23,201 bases of DNA. Source: CAZYTO01 sp964650405 (lineage in GTDB: Bacteria > Acidobacteriota > Thermoanaerobaculia > Gp7-AA8). The translations under genes were made by a program, and so were the position numbers. Location of the stretch: contig CAZYTO010000055.1 of assembly GCA_964650405.1 (NCBI GenBank), positions 1-23,201 on the forward strand. The letters are read 5' to 3'. The notes beneath the pieces are model-generated. The model saw nothing but the letters and a program-made list of their open reading frames with translations. It was not told where the DNA came from and did not search any database. This document shows, one piece after another, positions 15,255 to 21,899 of the stretch; the stretch's first letter is position 1; each line of letters starts with the position of its first letter.

Positions 15255-16886
15255 ATGCCCCGTGCTCTGGCGTGTCTTGCATTGCTCCTCTCCCTCACTG
15301 CCGCCGCCCAGGTCAGTGAAGTCATCGAAGTCCGCGTGGTCGAGATCGAAGTCGTGGTCGTCGACGGACACGGAAAGCCGGTGAGCGGCCTGACGAAGGA
15401 CGATTTCGAGCTGCGCGAAGGGGGAAAGCCGCGCGAGATCACGAACTTCTACGCCGTGGAGCGGGGGCAGCTCCTGCGCGAGCCGGCCGCTGCAGCACCG
15501 GCTGCGAAAGCGGCGCAGGCCGAGCCGCCGCTCCCCGCGCCGCCCACACACCTGGCGTTCTTCGTGGACAACGCCCACCTCGACCTGCGCCAGCGCAACC
15601 GCGTCCTCGCGGCCGTGCGGAAGTTCGCCGAGGCCAATGTGAAGGAGGGGGTCACGGCGTCGTTGATCACTTTCGACCACGACGCGGCGAAGGTGCGCGT
15701 GCCGTTCACGTCCGATCGCACGAAGATCCTCGCCGCCATCGACGAGCTGGAGCACGAGTCGCCCCATCAACTCGAAGGGGTATCCGAGCGTCGCTCGCTC
15801 ATGCGCCGCATCGACGCGGCCGCGGTGGACAACGGACGCCGCGGGTCGGGCGATGATCCCCAGCAGATCTGGCGCGCGGTGATGACCTATTCCTACGGAC
15901 AGGCGCGCATCCTGGAGAACAGCGTGACGGCGCTGAGCGACGCGCTCAAGCGCTTGCGCGGCGTGCCGGGCCGGAGGGTCCTCGTCCACGTCTCCTCCGG
16001 CCTGCCCCTGCAGCCGGGCATCGAGCTCATGGATTATTGCCGGCAGGCCTTTCATGCCGACCCGAACCTGGTGAACATGGCCGGCCTGGAGGTCGAGAAG
16101 AGCAATGCCTTCAAGCATGTCATCGCCGATGCCCAGGCCGGCGGCGTGACGGTCGACACCATCGACGCGGGAGGGATCGCCGGCTACTCCGGAGCGAACG
16201 TGGAGGACGGCGGCTCGGTGGCGCGCCTCGACTCGACGCTCATGCGCGACAACGGCCGCCAGACCATCCAGCTTCTCGCCGACGAGACCGGCGGCCGCGC
16301 GATCGTCAATGAGAACGATTTCGACCGGGCCCTGCTGGAGATCGCCGCCGACACGACGACCTACTACTCCCTCGGATTCCGCCCCGAGAGCGGCTCCTCG
16401 GCGCTCAAGCATGTCGAGGTGCGGGTGAAGCGCCCCGGCCTCACCGTCCGTTCCTCGAAGGCCTACCGCGACCGCACGTTCGACGAACGCATCCAGGAGA
16501 GCATCGAGTCGGGCTTCGACTTTCCCCTCGACGTGAACCCGCTCGGCGCCGTGCTGGCCGTCGGCGAGCCGCATGAAGACGGAGGACTCTCCTCTCTCCC
16601 CATCACCCTGACCGTCGTTCCTACCCGCCTCGTGGCGCTGCCGGCCGACCAGGGAAGGGCCGCGCACGTGCGCTGCTATTACGAAGTCCGCGACAGCAAC
16701 GGCGGCACATCGCCCCTCCGCGTCGTCGACCAGGACCTCCCCATCGACGACGGCCAGGCGCCGGTCCAGCTCACACGCGTCGCCGGCCTCCGCCTCCGCC
16801 GCGGCCGCTACACCCTCTCCCTGGCCATCCGGGACCTGACCACGAACGAGACGAGCTACGTGCAGCAGGCGATCGAGATTCGGTGA
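15255..16886 (+). CDS. Secreted VWFA-related Acidobacterial domain protein
   Basis: A 543-residue exported protein with signal peptide MPRALACLALLLSLTAAAQ. The N-terminal segment VVDGHGKPVSGLTKDDFELREGGKPREI is the usual lead-in to this acidobacterial family. The von Willebrand-type fold follows from about residue 95 (HLAFFVDNAHL in place of the usual DxSxS, so the metal site is degenerate). The characteristic TTYYSLGFRPESG and HVEVRVKRPGL segments come later. The C-terminal 130 residues form an extra beta-rich region. Its molecular role is unknown; the family is expanded in Acidobacteriota and is the best taxonomic marker here. An ATG at 15234 would add seven residues; neither start has a clear ribosome binding site. 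Confidence 0.88.
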   Translation: MPRALACLALLLSLTAAAQVSEVIEVRVVEIEVVVVDGHGKPVSGLTKDDFELREGGKPREITNFYAVERGQLLREPAAAAPAAKAAQAEPPLPAPPTHLAFFVDNAHLDLRQRNRVLAAVRKFAEANVKEGVTASLITFDHDAAKVRVPFTSDRTKILAAIDELEHESPHQLEGVSERRSLMRRIDAAAVDNGRRGSGDDPQQIWRAVMTYSYGQARILENSVTALSDALKRLRGVPGRRVLVHVSSGLPLQPGIELMDYCRQAFHADPNLVNMAGLEVEKSNAFKHVIADAQAGGVTVDTIDAGGIAGYSGANVEDGGSVARLDSTLMRDNGRQTIQLLADETGGRAIVNENDFDRALLEIAADTTTYYSLGFRPESGSSALKHVEVRVKRPGLTVRSSKAYRDRTFDERIQESIESGFDFPLDVNPLGAVLAVGEPHEDGGLSSLPITLTVVPTRLVALPADQGRAAHVRCYYEVRDSNGGTSPLRVVDQDLPIDDGQAPVQLTRVAGLRLRRGRYTLSLAIRDLTTNETSYVQQAIEIR

Positions 16887-16979
16887 GTCGCTTAATCGCT
16901 TAATCGCTTGATCGCTTAATCGCTTAATCGCTTATTCGCCTATTCGCTAATCGCTTATTCGCTGGTCGCCTCTCGCTGT
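16885..16979. repeat. Octamer tandem repeat array, NNTCGCTT family
   Basis: About eleven degenerate octamers (TAATCGCT, TGATCGCT, TATTCGCT and related) run from the stop codon of the VWFA-related gene towards the convergent gene end at 16990. The unit is the same as at 6813-6929, but no inverted arm is present here. Confidence 0.85.
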
Positions 16980-16989
16980 TCTCCTCTGC

Positions 16990-17238
16990 TCATCGCATCG
17001 GAACGATGCGGTAGCGGCCATGTGCGACGCGCTTCACCCGGCTGGCGCGCATCAGGCGATGAAGGGTCATCCGAACCCGCTCGCGTTCGCCCGGGATGCC
17101 GAGCGCCTCGGCCAGGTCGGCCGGGGCCACCACGCGATCGGGATTCTGGTGCAGCATGGCAAGGATCTGCGCCGCCAGCGTGTTCGGAACCGCGAGCGGC
17201 GCCGTGAGCGCGCCGACCGTGCCGGACAGCTCCAGCAT
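16990..17238 (-). CDS. Winged-helix DNA-binding domain, possibly the 3' half of a split gene
   Basis: An 82-residue product. Residues about 22-80 (AAQILAMLHQNPDRVVAPAD, then LAEALGI, VRMTLHRLMRASRVKRVAHG and RYRIV) show the helix-turn-helix and wing pattern of a winged-helix domain. The ATG at 17238 lies in the same frame as the upstream cysteine-heptad ORF; only a TAG codon at 17251-17253 and four sense codons separate them. The codon before this ATG is Cys and falls exactly in the seven-residue register of the upstream coiled coil. I therefore infer that the two parts were one protein of about 189 residues. A GGAG three bases before the ATG could allow separate translation. Confidence 0.6.
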   Translation of the reverse strand: MLELSGTVGALTAPLAVPNTLAAQILAMLHQNPDRVVAPADLAEALGIPGERERVRMTLHRLMRASRVKRVAHGRYRIVPMR

Positions 17239-17250
17239 GCACTCCGCGAT

Positions 17251-17559
17251 CTACGCTCGAACTTTCGCTGCCTCCGCTTCCAGCTCCGCAAGCCGGTCGC
17301 GAAGGGCCACGAGACGACGCGAGGCATCGGCGGTTTGCTCGATCATCGCGGCAGTCTCACGAATGCACGTTTTTCGTGCAAATTTGCACGTTTTGCGCGC
17401 ATTGCTGAACTCATTCAATGCATGTGTGCACGTTTTGCGTGCAGTGATGCACTCTGTCAGCTCAGTGATGCACGCAAGCCGTGCACTCGTGCACGCTTGT
17501 AGTGCAACGGGGCACGCATTTCGTGCAACCGTGCACGCCTTCCGTGCAATCGTGATCAC
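17251..17559 (-). CDS. Cysteine-heptad coiled-coil protein (new-looking family, interrupted by TAG)
   Basis: A 102-residue product built of heptads of the form A-R-K-x-C-x-x. Cysteines fall at residues 9, 16, 23, 30, 37, 44, 58 and 65; the same position holds F51, M72, A79, L86, L93 and V100. Cys would thus occupy one core position (a) and Ala the other (d) of a coiled coil that later becomes a Leu-rich zipper. At DNA level the region shows degenerate 21-bp repeats containing GTGCACG-type palindromes. The GTG start at 17559 overlaps the upstream stop codon as GTGA, which suggests translational coupling and supports this strand and frame. Divergent heptads such as ELTECIT keep the pattern, which argues for protein-level selection. 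I know of no such family; redox or metal sensing is only a hypothesis. Confidence 0.6.
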   Translation of the reverse strand: MITIARKACTVARNACPVALQACTSARLACITELTECITARKTCTHALNEFSNARKTCKFARKTCIRETAAMIEQTADASRRLVALRDRLAELEAEAAKVRA

Positions 17560-18544
17560 CGCACGTTAATCGCGAACACCGCTCCACGTGTGTCGCCACT
17601 GAGTACGACGTATGCCCAGGGCCCGGCGTCGGCGTCGTGCGTGAGCGTTATGAAATCGGCGGAAAAGCAAGGCCGGCTCTTGCGGTTTCCCCAGGCCCCG
17701 TTGACGTCCGCAAGTCCAATCCACATGCAATCCGCTCCGTTATCGCGAAGCCGAAGCATCATCGTCAACTTCTGACGCGGCTGAATCTTCAACTTGTAGT
17801 AGTGGTTTTCGCCGTCGGGAATGTTCGTCTCATCAATGTACGTATCCGGCGCGATCACGGGCGCGGTTTCGAGCGTCTTGCCGCCCGAGGGAAAGCGGCG
17901 CTTGTCCCCTACGAGTGGCGAGCCGTAGCGACCCGTGTTATTACTCGGATCTTCGGCCGCCTCGTGCTGCGAGATCTGCTTCTCCGCGGCGTCGGCACGC
18001 AGCGATCCAAACGTGTCGCCCCGCTGTTGCGCCAGCATGCTCGCCTCCGCCGTGGCCTGACGCGCCTCCGTACGCCGCCTTTGCTTGTCCAGCAGCCCAG
18101 CCAGGGTGAGGTTCGCCGCAGCGGTCGGCACCTGCCGGATCGACTCCTGCAGCGAGGCCACCGCGTCATCGAGTTTTTGCTGGCTGATCTGCGACAGCGC
18201 CTGCTCGTACGAAGCGAGCGACTTCACGCCGTTCGCATGTTCCACGTGCAGCCCTTCGAGCTCCTTCCTGAACGCGTCGACCGTCGGCGGCGCGGCGGCC
18301 TGACGGGCCAGTACCTGCCCGGCGTTGGCCACACCGCAGAGGACGAGGAAGGCGATGAAGCCGAAGACGAGAAAACGATGGGTGAGCTGCGCAAAATGCT
18401 CGCGCGTCAGTTTCTCCCGCAGCAGTTGAAAAAGAGCGACGGAACGGTCTTCGTCCGGAACGCAACGAGAAGGACCAGGGCCAGGAACGCGAAGAGCGTG
18501 AACGGATCCCTGACACTGATGATCGCCTTGATCAGACCGTCCAT
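17556..18544 (-). pseudogene. Membrane-anchored TPR-like protein, one frameshift near the 5' end
   Basis: ATG at 18544 (AGGTGA just upstream) begins MDGLIKAIISVRDPF with a first membrane helix, then hits a stop. Shifting frame at the five-A run 18429-18433 restores a continuous protein: LFFQLLREKLTREHFAQLTH, a second helix (FLVFGFIAFLVLCGVANAG), and the long C-terminal part ending at 17556. The full product is about 330 residues. Residues after the second helix contain helical, TPR-like repeats (SYEQALSQISQQKLDDAVAS). The last 100 residues look like a beta-sandwich domain (YKLKIQPRQKLTMMLRLRD, WAYVVLSGD), perhaps PPC-like. The frame change is best explained by one missing T on the coding strand. 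It overlaps the next gene by GTGA. Confidence 0.7.
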
Positions 18545-18566
18545 GCGCTCACCTGCGGATGAAGGA

Positions 18567-18572
18567 AGTATA
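18567..18572 (-). promoter_or_regulatory. Candidate -10 box for the TPR/coiled-coil operon
   Basis: TATACT on the minus strand (five of six consensus matches) lies 22 bases before the ATG at 18544, leaving room for the AGGTGA ribosome binding site. The -35 is not recognisable. Confidence 0.4.
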
Positions 18573-18739
18573 AGCGCCTGGCTCACATGGTGATCTCGGA
18601 CGTCCTTTAATTGACAGGACGATGAGTTCAGGTGGAGTTTGGTGCAAGCGTTTCCGATGCGGACGATGTACGCCGTGTCGGCTGAGCCTCCCTCACCTCG
18701 GCGAGCTGGGATGGGCGTCGTCCGCCGCTCCGCGAGCGT

Positions 18740-19408
18740 CTACTGCGCGTCGTGAAAGATGATCCCGAGTGTGTGACGCCGGCCCGAGTGGAGGCGGCTG
18801 ACGCCGTGGCGCATGGTCACGCGGTAGGTGCCGCGAGTGCCGCGGACCGGCCGGTTGCGGACGGGGAAGACGACGCCGTCTCCCCGCCGTAGCGGCACGA
18901 CCTCGACGCGGGACTGCATGCGTGGCCGCTGTTCAGTGAGCACCAACTCGCCTCCGGTGAAGTCGCGTCCCGGCTCGGAGAGGAGGCAGGCCACCTGCAG
19001 CGGAAAGACATGCTCGCCATACAGGTCCTGGTGCAGGCAGTTGAAGTCACCTTCGCCGTACTGCAGGAGCAGGGGCGTCGGCCTGGTCTGGCCCGCCTCG
19101 TGGCAACGCGCCAGAAACGCGGCGTGATCGTCGGGATAGCGGATGTCGATCCTCATCGCTTCGTTCCAGCGGTTGGCGATCGGAGCGAGCCGCGGATAGA
19201 GCTCGTTGCGCAGACGCGCGATGATTTCCGGCAGCGGGTAGGCGAAGTACTTGTACTCGCCACGGCCATAGCCATGGCGGCTCATCACCACCCGCGAGCG
19301 AAAGAGCTCGTCCCGCTCGTAACTGGCCGCGATCGCGGAGCACTCATCGTCCGAGAGGAGTCCGTTCAACACCGCACAGCCGTGAGCATCGAGCGATTCG
19401 TCAATCAT
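18740..19408 (-). CDS. 2OG-Fe(II) dioxygenase family protein
   Basis: A 222-residue soluble protein with the jelly-roll oxygenase signature. Iron ligands are H126 and D128 (LHQDLYGEHVFPLQ) and H207 (VSRLHSG); R211 in RHTLGIIFHDA is the expected 2-oxoglutarate binding residue. TGGELVLTEQ lies between, as in prolyl-4-hydroxylase-like members. Such enzymes hydroxylate proteins or small molecules using O2, Fe(II) and 2-oxoglutarate; the substrate here is unknown. ATG at 19408 is chosen; GTG at 19417 would add three residues. No ribosome binding site is clear. Confidence 0.85.
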   Translation of the reverse strand: MIDESLDAHGCAVLNGLLSDDECSAIAASYERDELFRSRVVMSRHGYGRGEYKYFAYPLPEIIARLRNELYPRLAPIANRWNEAMRIDIRYPDDHAAFLARCHEAGQTRPTPLLLQYGEGDFNCLHQDLYGEHVFPLQVACLLSEPGRDFTGGELVLTEQRPRMQSRVEVVPLRRGDGVVFPVRNRPVRGTRGTYRVTMRHGVSRLHSGRRHTLGIIFHDAQ

Positions 19409-19500
19409 GACGGCCACTCTGCCAGATCACCACGCCGGAGACACTCCGAAGGTTGTGATCAAACACGGGGCCAAAGCTGACGCCGCAACCACTAACCCGC

Positions 19501-19521
19501 GAACAACGAACAACGAACAAC
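19501..19521. repeat. Three GAACAAC heptamers
   Basis: Three exact copies, followed by GAAAGCGACC, lie between the pheA stop and the oxygenase gene. The core is identical to the array at 560-580. Confidence 0.85.
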
Positions 19522-19532
19522 GAAAGCGACCC

Positions 19533-20414
19533 TCACCACTTCGTCGGATACGTCCCCAGCACCCGGACCATCTCTGCCATCGACCGCAGGTTGTCCAGCG
19601 CGCGGGCCAGTGGCTCCTCGGACGCGTTCCCGACGACGTCGAGGTAGAAGGCGTACTCCCAGGGGCGGCCTTCGATGGGGCGGGACTCGATCTTGGCCAG
19701 GTCGATGTCCAGCAGGGCGAAGGCGCCGAGGGCGCGGAAGAGGGCGCCGGGCTTGTTGGCGGTGCGCAGGATGAGCGACGTTTTCCAGCGCCGCATCTCC
19801 TCCCGTCCGCGGATGCCGGCCGCGGACGGCGTGATGAGCAGGAAGCGCGTGAAGTTCTGGCGGTGGTCCTCGATGCCTGGCGTGAGCACCTGGGCGCCGT
19901 AGAGGTCCGCGGCGAGATGCGAGGCGATGGCTGCTTCGTCGTCGCGGCCCCGTTCCATGACCATCCGCACCGCCCCGGCCGTGTCGTGGACGGGGACGGG
20001 CTCCAGGTGGGGATTCGCGCGAAGGAAGCGCGTGCACTGGGCCAGCGCCACCGGATGGGAGTAGACCCGCTTCGCCGCCGCGGCGGCCACGCCGGGCGCG
20101 GCGATGAGGTTGTGCACGATGCGCAGGTTCGTTTCTCCGGCCACGGTCAGCTCCGATTCCAGCAGCAGGTCGTAATTGCGGTGGATCGAGCCGGCCAGGC
20201 TGTTCTCGATGGGCGCGACGCAGCAGTCGGCCGCGCCGTCCTTCACCGCGGCAAACATCTCCTCGAACGTCGGGCAGGGCACGGTGGCCAGCGGATCGCC
20301 CAGGAGCCGCAGGGCCGCACTCTCGCTGAACGCTCCGGCTTCCCCCTGAAACGCCACCCGCAACCCCGTGTTCGTCGCCATGGTCGTGATCTCCGTTGTC
20401 TGCGTCTTCGTCAT
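19533..20414 (-). CDS. pheA: Prephenate dehydratase with ACT domain
   Basis: This enzyme converts prephenate to phenylpyruvate in phenylalanine synthesis. The 293-residue product shows the prephenate dehydratase motifs GEAGAFSE (24-31), PIENSLAGSI (68-77), DTAGAVRMV (144-152) and NFTRF (187-191, with catalytic Thr189). The C-terminal ACT regulatory domain, about 213-290, contains ESRP (243-246) and normally binds phenylalanine for feedback inhibition. No chorismate mutase domain is fused. ATG at 20414 lies five bases after GGAGG; the adjacent ATG at 20417 is too close to it, and an internal ATG at 20381 is also possible. Transcription is probably controlled by the leader peptide and terminator upstream. 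Confidence 0.95.
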   Translation of the reverse strand: MTKTQTTEITTMATNTGLRVAFQGEAGAFSESAALRLLGDPLATVPCPTFEEMFAAVKDGAADCCVAPIENSLAGSIHRNYDLLLESELTVAGETNLRIVHNLIAAPGVAAAAAKRVYSHPVALAQCTRFLRANPHLEPVPVHDTAGAVRMVMERGRDDEAAIASHLAADLYGAQVLTPGIEDHRQNFTRFLLITPSAAGIRGREEMRRWKTSLILRTANKPGALFRALGAFALLDIDLAKIESRPIEGRPWEYAFYLDVVGNASEEPLARALDNLRSMAEMVRVLGTYPTKW

Positions 20415-20426
20415 CATTTCCTCCAG

Positions 20427-20465
20427 AAAAGAAAAAGGCCCGCTCCTGTAATCAGAAGCGGGCCT
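20427..20465 (-). terminator. Attenuator terminator hairpin upstream of pheA
   Basis: On the minus strand a 9-bp stem (AGGCCCGCT paired with AGCGGGCCT, plus strand 20436-20444 and 20457-20465) is topped by a further 3-bp stem and TAAT loop, and is followed by TTTTTCTTTT. It ends just before the pheA ribosome binding site and follows the Phe-rich leader ORF, so it is placed to end transcription when charged tRNA-Phe is plentiful. Confidence 0.85.
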
Positions 20466-20489
20466 CGCGGTGTAGTAGTTGGTCAGGAC

Positions 20490-20561
20490 TTAACGCGCGC
20501 GCAAACTCGCTCCTGCTTCGTCGCCGAAGCTGAAAAATCGGAACGAGGTAAATCGCCGCAT
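20490..20561 (-). CDS. Phenylalanine leader peptide (pheL-like attenuator)
   Basis: A 23-codon ORF reads MRRFTSFRFFSFGDEAGASL followed by RAR and TAA. Phe codons occupy positions 4, 7, 9, 10 and 12, five of the first twelve residues. It ends 25 bases before the terminator stem in front of pheA. The layout is that of classical amino acid attenuation as known for the E. coli pheA leader. There is no clear Shine-Dalgarno sequence; a TAAGCT hexamer seven bases before the ATG suggests a leaderless transcript. I have not worked out the antiterminator pairing. Confidence 0.8.
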   Translation of the reverse strand: MRRFTSFRFFSFGDEAGASLRAR

Positions 20562-20568
20562 CAACGAG

Positions 20569-20597
20569 AGCTTAACCGAACGATGAGGGAAGGTCTA
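20569..20597 (-). promoter_or_regulatory. Candidate promoter of the phe leader-pheA transcript
   Basis: On the minus strand, TAGACC (20592-20597; four of six matches to TTGACA) and TAAGCT (20569-20574) are separated by 17 bases. The -10 ends seven bases before the leader ATG, so the message would begin at or next to that ATG. Confidence 0.45.
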
Positions 20598-20732
20598 CTC
20601 GGGTTAACAAACCGTTACCGCCGCCCGTCTTCCTGCTGCGCTCTCCCTCCCGCCTGCCTCGGCAGGAATGGTGTACGAAGAAAATCGTTTTTCGACACAA
20701 CCTTGGCCATGTTTCGAGCGTCTTATGTTCCG

Positions 20733-21899
20733 ATGCGCCGGCTGCCTCTTCTTTTCGCCCTCCTCGTGAGCGGCTGTTTCTTCGGCTACCGGCATGACGA
20801 CCCGAGCCATCCCATCCCGCGGGTGCACCGTGGCTTGTTCGCCGACGACATGGTCCTGACCGGGCAACTCGACGCGGCGCGCGGGTCGACCATCGCCGTG
20901 CCGCCGCTGCCGGGGCCGACGTCGATCCGGTGGATCGCGGAGGACGGCGACGAGGTCCAGCAGGGTGACAAGGTGGTCGAGCTCGACAGCGGCTCGTACA
21001 CCGGGGACCTGGACACGAAGCGCCAGGCGGTCGTGCAGGCCCGGCAGCAGCTCACCGAAAAAGACGCCGAGGCCTCGGCCGACATCGCTCAGAAGGCCCT
21101 CGACCTCCAGCAGAAACAGACGGACTTCGACAAGGCTGTCATCGACGCGAACGTGCCGCAGGACATCGTCTCGAAGCGCGATTTCGAGGAGCGGGAGATC
21201 AAGCGGAAGCGCGCCGAGGTGGAACTGGCCAAGGCCAGGGACGTGCTCCGCGGCGGGCGGGCCACCACGGCCGCCGACCGCGCCAACCTTGTGTTGGCCC
21301 TGGAAAAAGCAGAGCGCGAGCTCTCCGTGGCCGACGCGGCGATGAAGGCCGTCACCCTTCGCGCGCCGCGCAACGGCATCGTCGTCGTGCGCGACAACAT
21401 CTTCGGCGAAGCGCGGAAGCTGCAGGCGGGCGACGGGGCCTTCGTCGGGATGATCCTGGCCATGATCCCGGAGTCCGAGTCCCTGCAGGTCAACGCCGCA
21501 CTGGCCGACGTCGACGACGGCAAGGTGGCGGTGGGGATGCCTGTGACGGTCATCCTCGACGCCTACTCCGACATAAGGACGACAGGCCACGTGCAGTCGA
21601 TCTCCGCCGTAGCCCAGGAGAGCGCGCGGGCCTCGCTGCGGCGCGCGTTCAACGTGGTGGTGAAACTCGACGCGATCGACCGCGTCCGCATGCGCGTCGG
21701 CCTGTCGGCGCGGGTCATCGTGCACCGCTCGGTGCAGAAGGACGTGCTCCTCGTGCCGCGGGCATCGCTTGATTTCCACGGGCGCGAGGCGCGGGCTCTG
21801 CTCGCGGACGGACACTTTTCCGTAGTCTCGCTCGGAGCGTGTAATGCCCAGGAGTGCGTCGTGACCGGCGGGCTCCATGATGGGGAGGATCTGCGATGA
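20733..21899 (+). CDS. Lipoprotein membrane fusion protein (HlyD/MacA-like)
   Basis: A periplasmic adaptor of an efflux or secretion system. ATG at 20733 gives MRRLPLLFALLVSGC, a short lipoprotein signal with Cys15; ATG at 20709 would add eight residues. A lipoyl-like half-motif (IRWIAEDGDEVQQGDKVVEL) comes first, then a charged coiled-coil hairpin rich in Gln, Lys and Glu, then the second lipoyl half (VTLRAPRNGIVVVRDN) and beta-barrel segments (VNAALADVDDGKVAVGMPVT, VVVKLDAIDRVRMRVGLSAR). Function is inferred from this order. Its stop overlaps the next start as ATGA, so it forms an operon with a second fusion protein. Confidence 0.88.
   Translation: MRRLPLLFALLVSGCFFGYRHDDPSHPIPRVHRGLFADDMVLTGQLDAARGSTIAVPPLPGPTSIRWIAEDGDEVQQGDKVVELDSGSYTGDLDTKRQAVVQARQQLTEKDAEASADIAQKALDLQQKQTDFDKAVIDANVPQDIVSKRDFEEREIKRKRAEVELAKARDVLRGGRATTAADRANLVLALEKAERELSVADAAMKAVTLRAPRNGIVVVRDNIFGEARKLQAGDGAFVGMILAMIPESESLQVNAALADVDDGKVAVGMPVTVILDAYSDIRTTGHVQSISAVAQESARASLRRAFNVVVKLDAIDRVRMRVGLSARVIVHRSVQKDVLLVPRASLDFHGREARALLADGHFSVVSLGACNAQECVVTGGLHDGEDLR

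Noticed and set aside
17340..17550. CRISPR-like array or set of regulatory palindromes (repeated GTGCACG)
   Set aside because: The 21-bp period has no spacer-repeat structure, units are degenerate, and the frame is coding with heptad logic and a coupled start.
18610..18620. TTGACA as a plus-strand -35 box
   Set aside because: No acceptable -10 follows at 16-18 bases and no plus-strand gene starts downstream.
20653..20666. CCTGCC/GGCAGG palindrome as a terminator
   Set aside because: The loop would be only two bases and no T-run follows on either strand.
19407..20708. Extension of the first membrane fusion protein frame far upstream on the plus strand
   Set aside because: This part is antisense to pheA and its leader; the lipoprotein signal fixes the real start at 20733 or 20709.
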